NCBI GenBank assembly: GCA_002298155.1
Contig: DBME01000250.1
Coordinates: 1 to 16,004, forward strand
Source of the DNA: Holophagaceae bacterium UBA706
GTDB lineage: Bacteria > Acidobacteriota > Holophagae > Holophagales > Holophagaceae
Direction of reading: 5' to 3'
DNA length: 16,004 bases
The notes under the pieces are model-generated. The model made no database searches, had not been told where the DNA came from, and saw only the letters and a program-made list of their open reading frames with translations. Positions 6,390 through 14,400 of this stretch are shown here, piece after piece (position 1 is the stretch's first letter; each line of letters starts with the position of its first letter). The position numbers and the translations under genes are program-made.

Positions 6390-8498
6390 CTAGTGGGCAG
6401 CGGGGCCCTTGGTGCCCAGCAGCGCCTCCATGCGCTTGAAGCCGGGGTGGTCGACGCCGGCCTTGCGCAGCGCCTCATAGTCGCCTGCCACGGCTTCCCC
6501 GAAAGGCCTGCCGAAGAGTTCCTCGCCGCGGTGCGGAAGCAGGATGGCTTTGGCCTCCTCCTCGCGGTTCAACAGGATCAGGGCGTGGGATTGCACGATA
6601 AGGATCCACACCTCGCCCGGAGTGATGGCCAGGGCTTCCTGGGTTTCACGCAGGGCCACCGCCGGATTGCCCAGGAACAGGTGGTCGAGGGCGAGGCTGC
6701 CCAGAACCGGCGCCATGGACGCGTGGCCGCCGGGGAAACGTTGCCGGAACAGCTTCAGCGCCTCCTCGTAGCAGGCCACGGACTGACGCACGTGGTCGGG
6801 GCCTCCGATCAGGGAGTGCACGGTGGCCAGGTTGTTGAGCAGCGCCGCAATATCGTCGTGCTGGCCATCGGGGAACAGCTTGCGGTAGATCGCCAGGGCC
6901 TCCTCGAACCGCACGGTGGCGCGCTCCAGGTTCTCGGTGCCGCCCTGGATCCCGTAGACGTTCCCCAGGTTGGTGAGGGTCAGGGCGATGCCGATCTGGA
7001 TGCCGTCCGGGAAAAGCTTCCGGCGGATGGCCAGGGATTCCTGGAAGCAGGCGCTGGCGCGCTCGAATCGCTCCGGCCCGCCCAGTTTGTACAGGGACAA
7101 CCCGAGGTCATCCAGGGCGCTGGCAACGTCATCCTGGGGCCCGGTGGGAAAGATGCGCCGGTAGAGCGTGAGCGCCTCTTCGCAAAGCGCCACGGACCGG
7201 GCCAGGTTCTCCGGTCCGCCCAGGTTCTGGTAGGCGCCTCCCAGGTTGAGGAGGGAATGGGCCAGGGTCAGGCTCACACCGTCCGGGAACAGCTTGCGCC
7301 GGATCGCCAAGGCCTCCTCGTAGTTTGCCGCGGCCCGTTCGAGGCCGGACCGGTCGCCCAGGTCGGCAAAGGCGTTGCCCAGGTTGCTCAGGACGCCCGC
7401 TAGCCCTTCGTTCGGTTCCCCTCCGTGAAGGGCCCGCCGGATACGCAGGGCATCTTCGAAATACGCGATGGCCTTCCTCAGATTGGCGGCGCCCCCCAGA
7501 CGGACGTAGCAGGCACCGAGGTTGTTCAGCGTCTGGGCAAGATCGTCGTGGATGCCTCCGGGGAACAACTCGCCTCGGATGTCCCTGGCCTCCTGGAAGC
7601 AGCGGATCGCCTGGGCCAGAGGCTCAGCGCCGTCCTTGGCGAGGTGGGCCAGGCCGAGATTGTCGCAGGCTGCGGCCACGTCATTGTGGACCCCGCCGGG
7701 ATGACGCAGGCGGACCAGGCGCAGGCTTTCCTCCAGGTAGGGCAGCGCCTCCTGGTAGTGGGACAGCACGCGCAGGGCGCAGCCCATCCGGCTCAGGCCC
7801 TGGATCAGGCGGTCCGGGTCGCCGCTGGCGCGATCCTCCTCCAGGGCCTTCCGGTAGAACGCCTGGACCTCTCCGAAATGCTTGAACTTCGCCAGGTACG
7901 CATTCAGGTCCAGCCGGTAGGCCCGGGTCTGGCCCGCCTCAAGGGTCTCGGCCACCGCGATGGCGCCCTCCTTGCGGCCCTCTTCCACACCGATCATGGC
8001 CTCGTGCCGGATCATCACCCGGCCTTCGGTAACGCCGTACCGGATCTCCTTGTGCGGATCCACGGCCACGGTGTACCGGGTTCCCCGGACGATGGCCTGG
8101 AAGTTTTCATGGCGGACATTGAAGAATTCCAAGGCGCGCTTGACGATGCAGGAGAGGCCGCCTTCCTCAAGGCCGTACTCCTCGCCCCGGCCGCTACCGG
8201 CGGCCACCCGCAGCCGGGTGCCCGGGAGCATCCGCACGGTGTTCCCGTTGGTGCTCTGGAGCGTCACCGTGAACCGGGCCGGCGTGACCAGCACCACGCC
8301 CGCGGGGAAGGCGTCCCCGACCTTGACGCCCTCGGCCAGGCTCACACCGGCGCGCTCCACGGTGAGGATGGCGGTGGTCACGTTGGCGCCATCCCGGGCC
8401 AGGGCCTGGATCTTCAAGGACCAGCCTTGGGCGTGGGCAGGGTGGTGCAAGGCCAGAGCCAGGGCCAGGAGCCGGAGGAAGTGCTTCACATGGGTCAT
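6390..8498 (-). CDS. Secreted FecR-domain protein with seven 46-residue TPR-like repeats
   Basis: A 702-residue exported protein. The signal peptide is residues 1-23, with AHA-Q as the likely cleavage site. A FecR-type beta domain (~60-195) includes TP.RFTV.L, a LPGTRLRV strand, IVRGTRYTVAV and VTEGRV; FecR domains occur in periplasmic parts of signalling proteins. Helical repeats of the TPR/kinesin-light-chain type follow (~200-625). Seven show an exact 46-residue period, with the conserved Leu of NLG at 281, 327, 373, 419, 465, 511 and 557. The frame extends 80 codons further upstream, but the ATG at 8498 starts the signal peptide and has GGGA seven bases before it. It is divergent from the RyR-kinase/CHASE2-TIR operon across 87 bp. 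FecR and CHASE2 proteins are often neighbours, so a shared periplasmic sensing role is likely (inference). Confidence 0.85.
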   Translation of the reverse strand: MTHVKHFLRLLALALALHHPAHAQGWSLKIQALARDGANVTTAILTVERAGVSLAEGVKVGDAFPAGVVLVTPARFTVTLQSTNGNTVRMLPGTRLRVAAGSGRGEEYGLEEGGLSCIVKRALEFFNVRHENFQAIVRGTRYTVAVDPHKEIRYGVTEGRVMIRHEAMIGVEEGRKEGAIAVAETLEAGQTRAYRLDLNAYLAKFKHFGEVQAFYRKALEEDRASGDPDRLIQGLSRMGCALRVLSHYQEALPYLEESLRLVRLRHPGGVHNDVAAACDNLGLAHLAKDGAEPLAQAIRCFQEARDIRGELFPGGIHDDLAQTLNNLGACYVRLGGAANLRKAIAYFEDALRIRRALHGGEPNEGLAGVLSNLGNAFADLGDRSGLERAAANYEEALAIRRKLFPDGVSLTLAHSLLNLGGAYQNLGGPENLARSVALCEEALTLYRRIFPTGPQDDVASALDDLGLSLYKLGGPERFERASACFQESLAIRRKLFPDGIQIGIALTLTNLGNVYGIQGGTENLERATVRFEEALAIYRKLFPDGQHDDIAALLNNLATVHSLIGGPDHVRQSVACYEEALKLFRQRFPGGHASMAPVLGSLALDHLFLGNPAVALRETQEALAITPGEVWILIVQSHALILLNREEEAKAILLPHRGEELFGRPFGEAVAGDYEALRKAGVDHPGFKRMEALLGTKGPAAH
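6735..7715 (-). repeat. Seven tandem 138-bp (46-residue) TPR-like coding repeats
   Basis: Within the FecR-TPR gene the unit reads approximately RRKLFPDG, then A..L.NLG..Y..LGGPENL.RA...EEALAI. The anchoring Leu residues are spaced exactly 46 apart six times in a row. Copies are clearly diverged in sequence but none has gained or lost a codon between these anchors. Confidence 0.85.
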
Positions 8499-8533
8499 TC
8501 GGTTTTCCCGCGGTTTGGTTTTGGAATAGGTCC

Positions 8534-8561
8534 ATACTAACATTAACAGTTCTACGTTCAA
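8534..8561 (-). promoter_or_regulatory. Candidate promoter of the FecR-TPR gene in the divergent 87-bp spacer
   Basis: On the minus strand, TTGAAC (8556-8561), a 16-bp spacer, then TAGTAT (8534-8539); each hexamer matches the consensus at four of six positions. This would give a leader of about 28 bases before the ATG at 8498. The promoter of the opposite operon must lie in the same short region, but I cannot pick a convincing plus-strand pair. Confidence 0.35.
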
Positions 8562-8585
8562 TGACTTAACTCTTTGGAGCAGCTC

Positions 8586-9818
8586 ATGGGCGATACCTGC
8601 CCTTCCCTGCCGATGCCAGTGTTCACGCCCGATCTCCTCGAACGCATCGCCGAGCAGGTCCACGTCACCTGGGCCCAGGGCCGCCAGGACGAGGGCTGGG
8701 TGCTGGGCCCGGTGCGTGACGACGCCCTCAGGCAGCACCCCTGCCTGATCCCCTACGCGGCCCTCCCCGAGGAGGAGAAGGCCTTCGACCGCCAGACCGC
8801 CCTGGCCAGCCTCCAGGCCCTGGTGGCCCTGGGCTACCGGATCCTGCCTCCGGAGGAGGAGGCGGTCACCGTCCTCCTGCCGTCACCCGCCGCCACCCGG
8901 CAGGGTTCTCAACCCCTTGGCCACGGCCCCCTTCAGCCGGGTCTGCGCGTGGGCAGATACCACATTCTGGATAGGCTCGGAGGGGGCGGCTTTGGCGAGG
9001 TATGGCACGCCCGGGACACCGGTATCACCGGGCGGGAAGTGGCCATCAAGGCCATCCGCCTAGGCCACGATTCCCGCGAAAATCTGGGTTCCGAAGCCCG
9101 GATCATGACCCGGATCTTCCACCACCCCAATTTCCCGGTGCTCTACGACGTGCTGGAGCAGGGGGGCGAGTTCTTCCTGGTGGTGGAATTCCTGCCCGGC
9201 TACGACCTTGATCGCCTGACGAGGGAGGGCCAGGGCCCGGTGGGCTGGGCCGACGTGCGCGCCGTCCTGGCCGGGGTCCTGGCAGGCCTGCACCACGCGC
9301 ACCGGTACGAGGTGCTGCACCAGGACCTCAAGCCGTCGAACATCCGCATCTTCAACCCCCTGGGCCGCTTCCGGCCCATCCGGGAACGGGACGTGAAGAT
9401 CCTGGATTTCGGCCTGGCCTTCCTGTGGAAGGAGGACGGGGTGCGCGCCACCCTTGCCGGAACGCCGGCCTACATGAGCCCCGAACAGATTCAGGGTCTG
9501 CCCCTCACGCCAGCCTCCGACCTCTACACCGTAGGCTTGATCCTCTACGAGCTGGTCACCTGCCGGCACCCCTTCCAGGTTCCCGCCGAGGCGCCCTTTG
9601 AGGCCCACCGCGAGGCCCGTTGCGGCCCGCCCCCCTGCGATCCTGCGACTTGGCGGCCCGGCTTGCCGGCCGACCTAGGCACGGTCCTGGCCCGCTGCCT
9701 GGCCAAGGATCCCGCCCAGCGTTACCAGGAGGCTCAGGCCCTTGAGGGCGACCTCCTCCCCATCCTTGACCGCCTGTCCTTGAGCGACCCTGCACCCACC
9801 CGCTGGGAGGTGCTGTGA
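8586..9818 (+). CDS. RyR-domain/Ser-Thr protein kinase fusion
   Basis: A 410-residue soluble protein. Residues ~14-85 match the RyR domain (repeat first seen in ryanodine receptors): LLE.IAEQVH..W, then GW..GP.RDD, HPCLIPY..LPEEEK..DR, and a final helix to ALGY. Residues ~121-395 are a Hanks-type kinase: glycine loop LGGGGFGEVW (131-140), VAIK Lys155, helix-C Glu170, catalytic loop HQDLKPSN (Asp247, Lys249, Asn252), DFG (274-276) and SPE (298-300). All catalytic residues are present, but HRD is HQD, making it a non-RD kinase. There is no membrane segment, unlike PknB. The frame is open from a TTG at 8574; the ATG at 8586 has GGAG six bases upstream. It overlaps the CHASE2-TIR gene by 4 bp (GTGA), so the two are translationally coupled and probably act together. 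The RyR ligand is unknown; bacterial RyR domains have been proposed to read nucleotide-derived ligands. Confidence 0.9.
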   Translation: MGDTCPSLPMPVFTPDLLERIAEQVHVTWAQGRQDEGWVLGPVRDDALRQHPCLIPYAALPEEEKAFDRQTALASLQALVALGYRILPPEEEAVTVLLPSPAATRQGSQPLGHGPLQPGLRVGRYHILDRLGGGGFGEVWHARDTGITGREVAIKAIRLGHDSRENLGSEARIMTRIFHHPNFPVLYDVLEQGGEFFLVVEFLPGYDLDRLTREGQGPVGWADVRAVLAGVLAGLHHAHRYEVLHQDLKPSNIRIFNPLGRFRPIRERDVKILDFGLAFLWKEDGVRATLAGTPAYMSPEQIQGLPLTPASDLYTVGLILYELVTCRHPFQVPAEAPFEAHREARCGPPPCDPATWRPGLPADLGTVLARCLAKDPAQRYQEAQALEGDLLPILDRLSLSDPAPTRWEVL

Positions 9819-11401
9819 AACCGGGCCCCTGGCTGCGCCGGCGGGCCGACCTGCTCCTGGGTGCTGCCGGCGCCCTGGCGTTGTTCCTGGCCTTCGGCCT
9901 CCTTCCCGAGCTTCACGCCTTCGACATGGCGCTGGCCTCCTGGCTCCAGGGCGGCAGCAAAACACCCCTGAGCCCCGCCATCGTCCTGGTGGACGTACCC
10001 AAGGGCAAGGACATCGTCGAGTTCCGGCAACGCCTGGGGCAGCTGCTTTGCGAATTGGCCGCGGATCCGGACAACCGTCCGCGCTGCGTGGCCCTGGATC
10101 TCTGGTTCGACGCCGATATCCCCGGCATCGAGCCGGTGGCCCGCGGCGTTGCCGCCCTTCAAGGGGCCGGCTGCCCCGTGCATGGCGTGCTGAACGTCCA
10201 GGAGGAGAACGGCCAGCTGGCCCAGGACGACACCCGCCGGGTGCATCTGGGGCTTTATGAGCGCATGGACAGCGTAGGCCACAACCTCATCGCCCGCGGT
10301 CCCTCCGGCCCCTACTACCAGGCCAGCCTCCCCAGCGGCCGGGTCGCCATGGCCCTGAACCTCGCCGGCTCCGGCCCGGTGCCCGAGGGCAGGCGTCTCA
10401 TCCATATGGGCCCACCCCTGGAGCTCGCCCCCAGCGACCAGGTCCTGGGGTTTGATCCCCAGGTCCCTGGCCATTTCCGCCGCTTCGGCGCCGGTCCCGC
10501 GGCACCTCCGGTCTGGACCGGACGCATCGTGCTGGTGGGCCGGCTCAGCGACGACCGCAGTCCGTACCGGGATCGCTCCGGCCCCGAGGTGGTGGCCTGG
10601 GCCATCAACGATCAGGTGAGCCCCCAGGCCGTTGGCAAGGTGCTGGACAGCCCCGCCCTCCACGGCGGCCTGGCCCTGGCCATGCCTGCCTTCGGCCTCC
10701 TGGTGTTCCTGGGCCTTCTCCGGTTCCTGCACGCTTGGCGCCTCAAGCCCTGGCGTATCGCCGCCCTGGCCGGCCTCGTGGCCCTCCTTCTTCCCATCGG
10801 CACGATCCTCGTGCTGCGCGCGGCGGACCTTCACTACAGCCAGGTGCTGCTCCCCGCCGCCCTCACGGCCCTCGTCCTTGGTCTGGCCGCCCGCCGCCGC
10901 AGCGCCCTCGCCGGGGCCAGCGAACGCCAGCGCCAGGACCGCCTCATCCCCGAGCATCTGGCCTACGACATCTTCCTGAGCTACCGGCGCACCCACGCCC
11001 CATGGGTGGAAGCCGAGCTGCTCCCCCTCCTCAAGCCCCTTCGCCATCCCGACGGAACCCCCCTGCGCGTGTTCTGGGACAACCAGGACCTCCATTCCGG
11101 CAACTACAACCGCCAACTGGAATGGGCCATCCACGAATCCCGCATCTTCATGCCCCTCCTCACCCCCGACTACTTCGATCCCGACAAGCCCTACTGCTAC
11201 TGGGAAATGACCACCGCCTACGACCGCGTCCCCACCGGGGCCATGCGCATGATCCTCCTTTTCCACGACGGCTACGACCCCGCCCTCCATGGCCACCGCG
11301 CCTTCCCCGCCCTGGCCGCCCAGCACGGCCATATCACCTCGGCCCCGGCCTTCGCTTCCAAGCTCCTGGCGGATCTGCTTGCGGTGGACGCGCAGGGGTA
11401 G
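9815..11401 (+). CDS. CHASE2 sensor-TIR domain membrane protein
   Basis: A 528-residue membrane protein. The basic N-terminus (LRRR, 7-10) and TM1 (~13-30) lead into a periplasmic CHASE2 domain (~35-270), with the family's late GRIVLVG strand (236-242) and GPEVVAWAINDQ helix (256-267). Three more membrane segments (~282-302, 314-334, 343-359) return the chain to the cytoplasm. A TIR domain covers ~383-525: box 1 YDIFLSYRR (384-392), the VFWDNQDL..G loop (419-429), AI.ESRIFMPLLTP.YF, then CYWEM with Glu464 where TIR NADases carry the catalytic Glu. CHASE2 usually drives cyclases, histidine kinases or Ser/Thr kinases; TIR here takes the output position. The GTG start overlaps the RyR-kinase stop by 4 bp, with GGAGG in the end of that gene. 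NADase activity is inferred from the retained Glu; a purely scaffolding TIR is the alternative. Confidence 0.88.
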   Translation: MKPGPWLRRRADLLLGAAGALALFLAFGLLPELHAFDMALASWLQGGSKTPLSPAIVLVDVPKGKDIVEFRQRLGQLLCELAADPDNRPRCVALDLWFDADIPGIEPVARGVAALQGAGCPVHGVLNVQEENGQLAQDDTRRVHLGLYERMDSVGHNLIARGPSGPYYQASLPSGRVAMALNLAGSGPVPEGRRLIHMGPPLELAPSDQVLGFDPQVPGHFRRFGAGPAAPPVWTGRIVLVGRLSDDRSPYRDRSGPEVVAWAINDQVSPQAVGKVLDSPALHGGLALAMPAFGLLVFLGLLRFLHAWRLKPWRIAALAGLVALLLPIGTILVLRAADLHYSQVLLPAALTALVLGLAARRRSALAGASERQRQDRLIPEHLAYDIFLSYRRTHAPWVEAELLPLLKPLRHPDGTPLRVFWDNQDLHSGNYNRQLEWAIHESRIFMPLLTPDYFDPDKPYCYWEMTTAYDRVPTGAMRMILLFHDGYDPALHGHRAFPALAAQHGHITSAPAFASKLLADLLAVDAQG

Positions 11402-11485
11402 AGCCATCCGCCCCCAGCGAAAGGGGAACCGCGATGACTCCGCCCTTCACCAGGTCCGTTCGCGGAAAGGGAAGCCGTCACCACC

Positions 11486-14400
11486 TCACGGGGAAACCTT
11501 GCCGATGGGGAAATTGCCGCTGGTCTGGATCGTCGGGGTCTGCTGGCGCTTGAAGACCTGCTCGGAAACCGTGACCACCTGCTCTTCCACATAATCCGCC
11601 AGGCCCCGCACGGTGACGAAACCCTCCCGGTTCACATCGGCCTTCCCCCCCAGGCCCTCGATGAGGAAGTAGGTGAACAAGCCGTGGCCGCGATAGCCCT
11701 CCAGCGCCGCCTGGGCGTCGGAGGAGGCCGAGAACACGGCGGAACCGATGCTGCGCTGGAGGACCTTGATGGCGGTGGCCTCGGTGAGGCCGCGGGTCTG
11801 CTGGAGCAGGGCGATCTGGATCTCCCGGCCGCCCTTGCCGGCGTCGCAGGTGTCCAGGAACACGATCTTCTTCTGGGCCGGAATGGCGCCGATGCAGCGG
11901 GCGAGGTCCTTCTGGCTCAGGGCCGATTCGGCGAGGCGGCTGGAGGACAGCAGCAGGACGTTGCTGGTCAGGAGGAAGTACTGCTCCTCGGTGCCCACCA
12001 CATCCACCACGCCGTGGGAGGCGTCGTAGAAGACGAACACGTCGTTGGGCCGGACCTGGCCCGCCAGGGTTTCGAAGGCCTTGAGGATGGCCTCCCGGGT
12101 GGTCGCCTCCGGCGTGGAGAGGACCTGGATGCGAGTCTGGTTGAACAGGGGCGAGGCAGCCTTGCGCAGGGCCTCCCCGAAGGCCACGGCATCGGAGCCC
12201 GCGTGCTTGAGCGAGATGGACTGGTTGCGGTAGGTGTCGATGCCCACCACCAGGGCGTGGAAATCCGGCCGGACCACCGCGGCACGGGAGCGCACCGTGA
12301 CCCGGGCTGGCACGGATTCCATCGAGTTGTCCCCGTTGGAGGCCACCGCCGAAAGCTCGTTCACGCCCGAGGCCAGTGGCACGGTGAAGACCAGGATCCG
12401 TTCGCCTTTGCGGGCGCCCTCCTTGACGGCAAGGCCACGCCCTTCGTTGGCCACCTGGGTGCCGTTGAGGAACACCTGCACCCCGCCGATGCCGCCTCCG
12501 GCATCCATCACCTTCACGGTGACCGGCACGTGGTCGGCGTCCACCGTGGTGCCGGGAAGCGGCGAGGGAATCGTGACCTCGGGCGCGGGCCTGCGCGACG
12601 CGATGTCCGTGAGGTTCTCACCCCCGGGCAGGGCCCGGCCTTCCAGGGCCAGCTGGACCAGCTCGGGGCGGTAGAACTTCCCGAAGAACTGATCGACGCT
12701 CCCCACCTCGATGCCCATGCGGACGTTGAGGTGCCGGGCGCCTCCCGGGGAGGCCTGGAAATAGCCCTCGGGGAGGAGCGCGATCCAGGAGTCGTCCTTG
12801 AACTGGAGCAGCTGGGCGACCTGCTTGCCCGTGCCCAGGTCCCACAGGCTGGCGGCGACGCTGCCCACGTCGAAGGACAGAAGGTGGCGCGCGTCGGAGG
12901 AGAAGGCGATGGGCGTGAGCGCGTTGCTCTGCTGGAGGCGGGTCCTGGCGCCCTGCACCTCCAGTGCCTCCTGCCAGGTTTCGGCGTCCCAGAACTTCAC
13001 GACTCCATCTCCGCTCCGCGCCGCCACCCGGCTTCCGTCCGGAGCGCAGACGACGGAGGTGACCATTCCGGGGAAGGTGTGGAGCACCCTCGCGGGTTTT
13101 CCCGATCCCGGCTCCCACAGGCGCACGGTATGGTCGCGGCCCCCTGACACCAGGAACCGGCCCTTGCCGGCGAAGGCCACCGCCATGACTTCCTGGTCGT
13201 GACCCCGCAGAGTCTCCAGGGCCTTGCCCGTGGCGGCATCCCAGATCCGCAGGGTGCCGTCGACGCCCGCGGACGCGATGCGGGCGCCGTCGGGGCTGAA
13301 GGCCACCGCATCCACGCCGGTGAAGGTGTCGTTGACGCCCGCCTTCTGGAGGAGGTGCCCCTCCAGGTTCCTCACGGGTGCCCCGGTGCGCCCATCCCAG
13401 AGCCTGACCAGGCCGTCGTTCCCGGCGGTGGCCAGCAGGCTTCCATCCGGCGAGAAGGCCATGCCCAGGAGCGTTCCCCGGTGGGCCGCCACGTGGGCCT
13501 GCTCCCGGCCGGTGCCGGTGTCCCACAAGCTCAGTGTGCCGTCGAGATGCCCCGTGGCCAGTAGCTTCCCACCGGGGGCGAACCCCATGGAGACCGCCGC
13601 GGTGCCCATCCGGAAGGACCGCAGGCAGGTCCCGCGGGCCAGGTCCCACACCGCGATGGTGAGCTCCTCGGCCACCGCCGCCAGGTTCCTGTCCGGCGCG
13701 CAGGCCAGGCTGGAAACCGACATGCCGTCGCCTTGGAAGCGCTGGTCCGGCAGGCCCGTGTGCAGGTCCTTCCGCACCAGGCCCGCGCCCCCCGCCAGGA
13801 CCAGGAATTGGCCGTCGGCGGAAAAGGCGACCGTATCCCAGGACTCCTTCTTCGTTTCGTTGAGGGTCTCCAGGAGCTGCCCCCTCTGGGTTTCATAGAT
13901 CTGGTAGGTCGGGTTGACGAAATCCTGGTCCTTGAACAGCGCCTTGCGCCCATCCCTGGACAAGGCCAGGAGCTTCATGCCCCGGGGGATGGACAGTGCC
14001 TGGAGCTCCGCGCCGTTGGCGACGTTCCACACCCGCGCGAAGCCATCCGCCGCCGTGACGGCCCGGGAGCCGTCCTCGCAGATCATGAGCTGGTCGGGGG
14101 ACTTCTTGAGCAGGGGGACGGACCACAGCACCCGCCCCGTGAGGGTGTCCTGGAGCGTCAGGTCGTCCATGCCCAGGTGGGAAAGGATCCGCGCGCCATC
14201 GGGGGTGAACGCCGCGGGGAACCCCAGTCCGTTGGGCAGGTCCCGGATCACGCGATGGTTGCGGAAGTCCCAGAGCCTCTGGACCTCCCGGGGGCTTCCG
14301 GCCTTGAACATGGGCTGGGTTACCACGAACCGCCCGTCCGGGGAGAACTCCAGGTCATCGCGGCTGGGGTCCGCCTGATTGTTGACCGGCGCGGCGAGGT

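Noticed and set aside
7425..8540. 371-residue plus-strand open frame opposite the FecR-TPR gene
   Set aside because: Shadow of the FecR/TPR coding strand; repeats and signal peptide support only the minus-strand gene.
8499..8738. Upstream extension of the FecR-TPR frame by 80 codons
   Set aside because: It would overlap the RyR-kinase gene and bury the signal peptide; no ribosome site at the far start.
9734..11407. 557-residue minus-strand open frame opposite CHASE2-TIR
   Set aside because: Gly/Ala/Glu/His-rich shadow without recognisable domains; the plus-strand frame has clear CHASE2 and TIR motifs and coupled translation.
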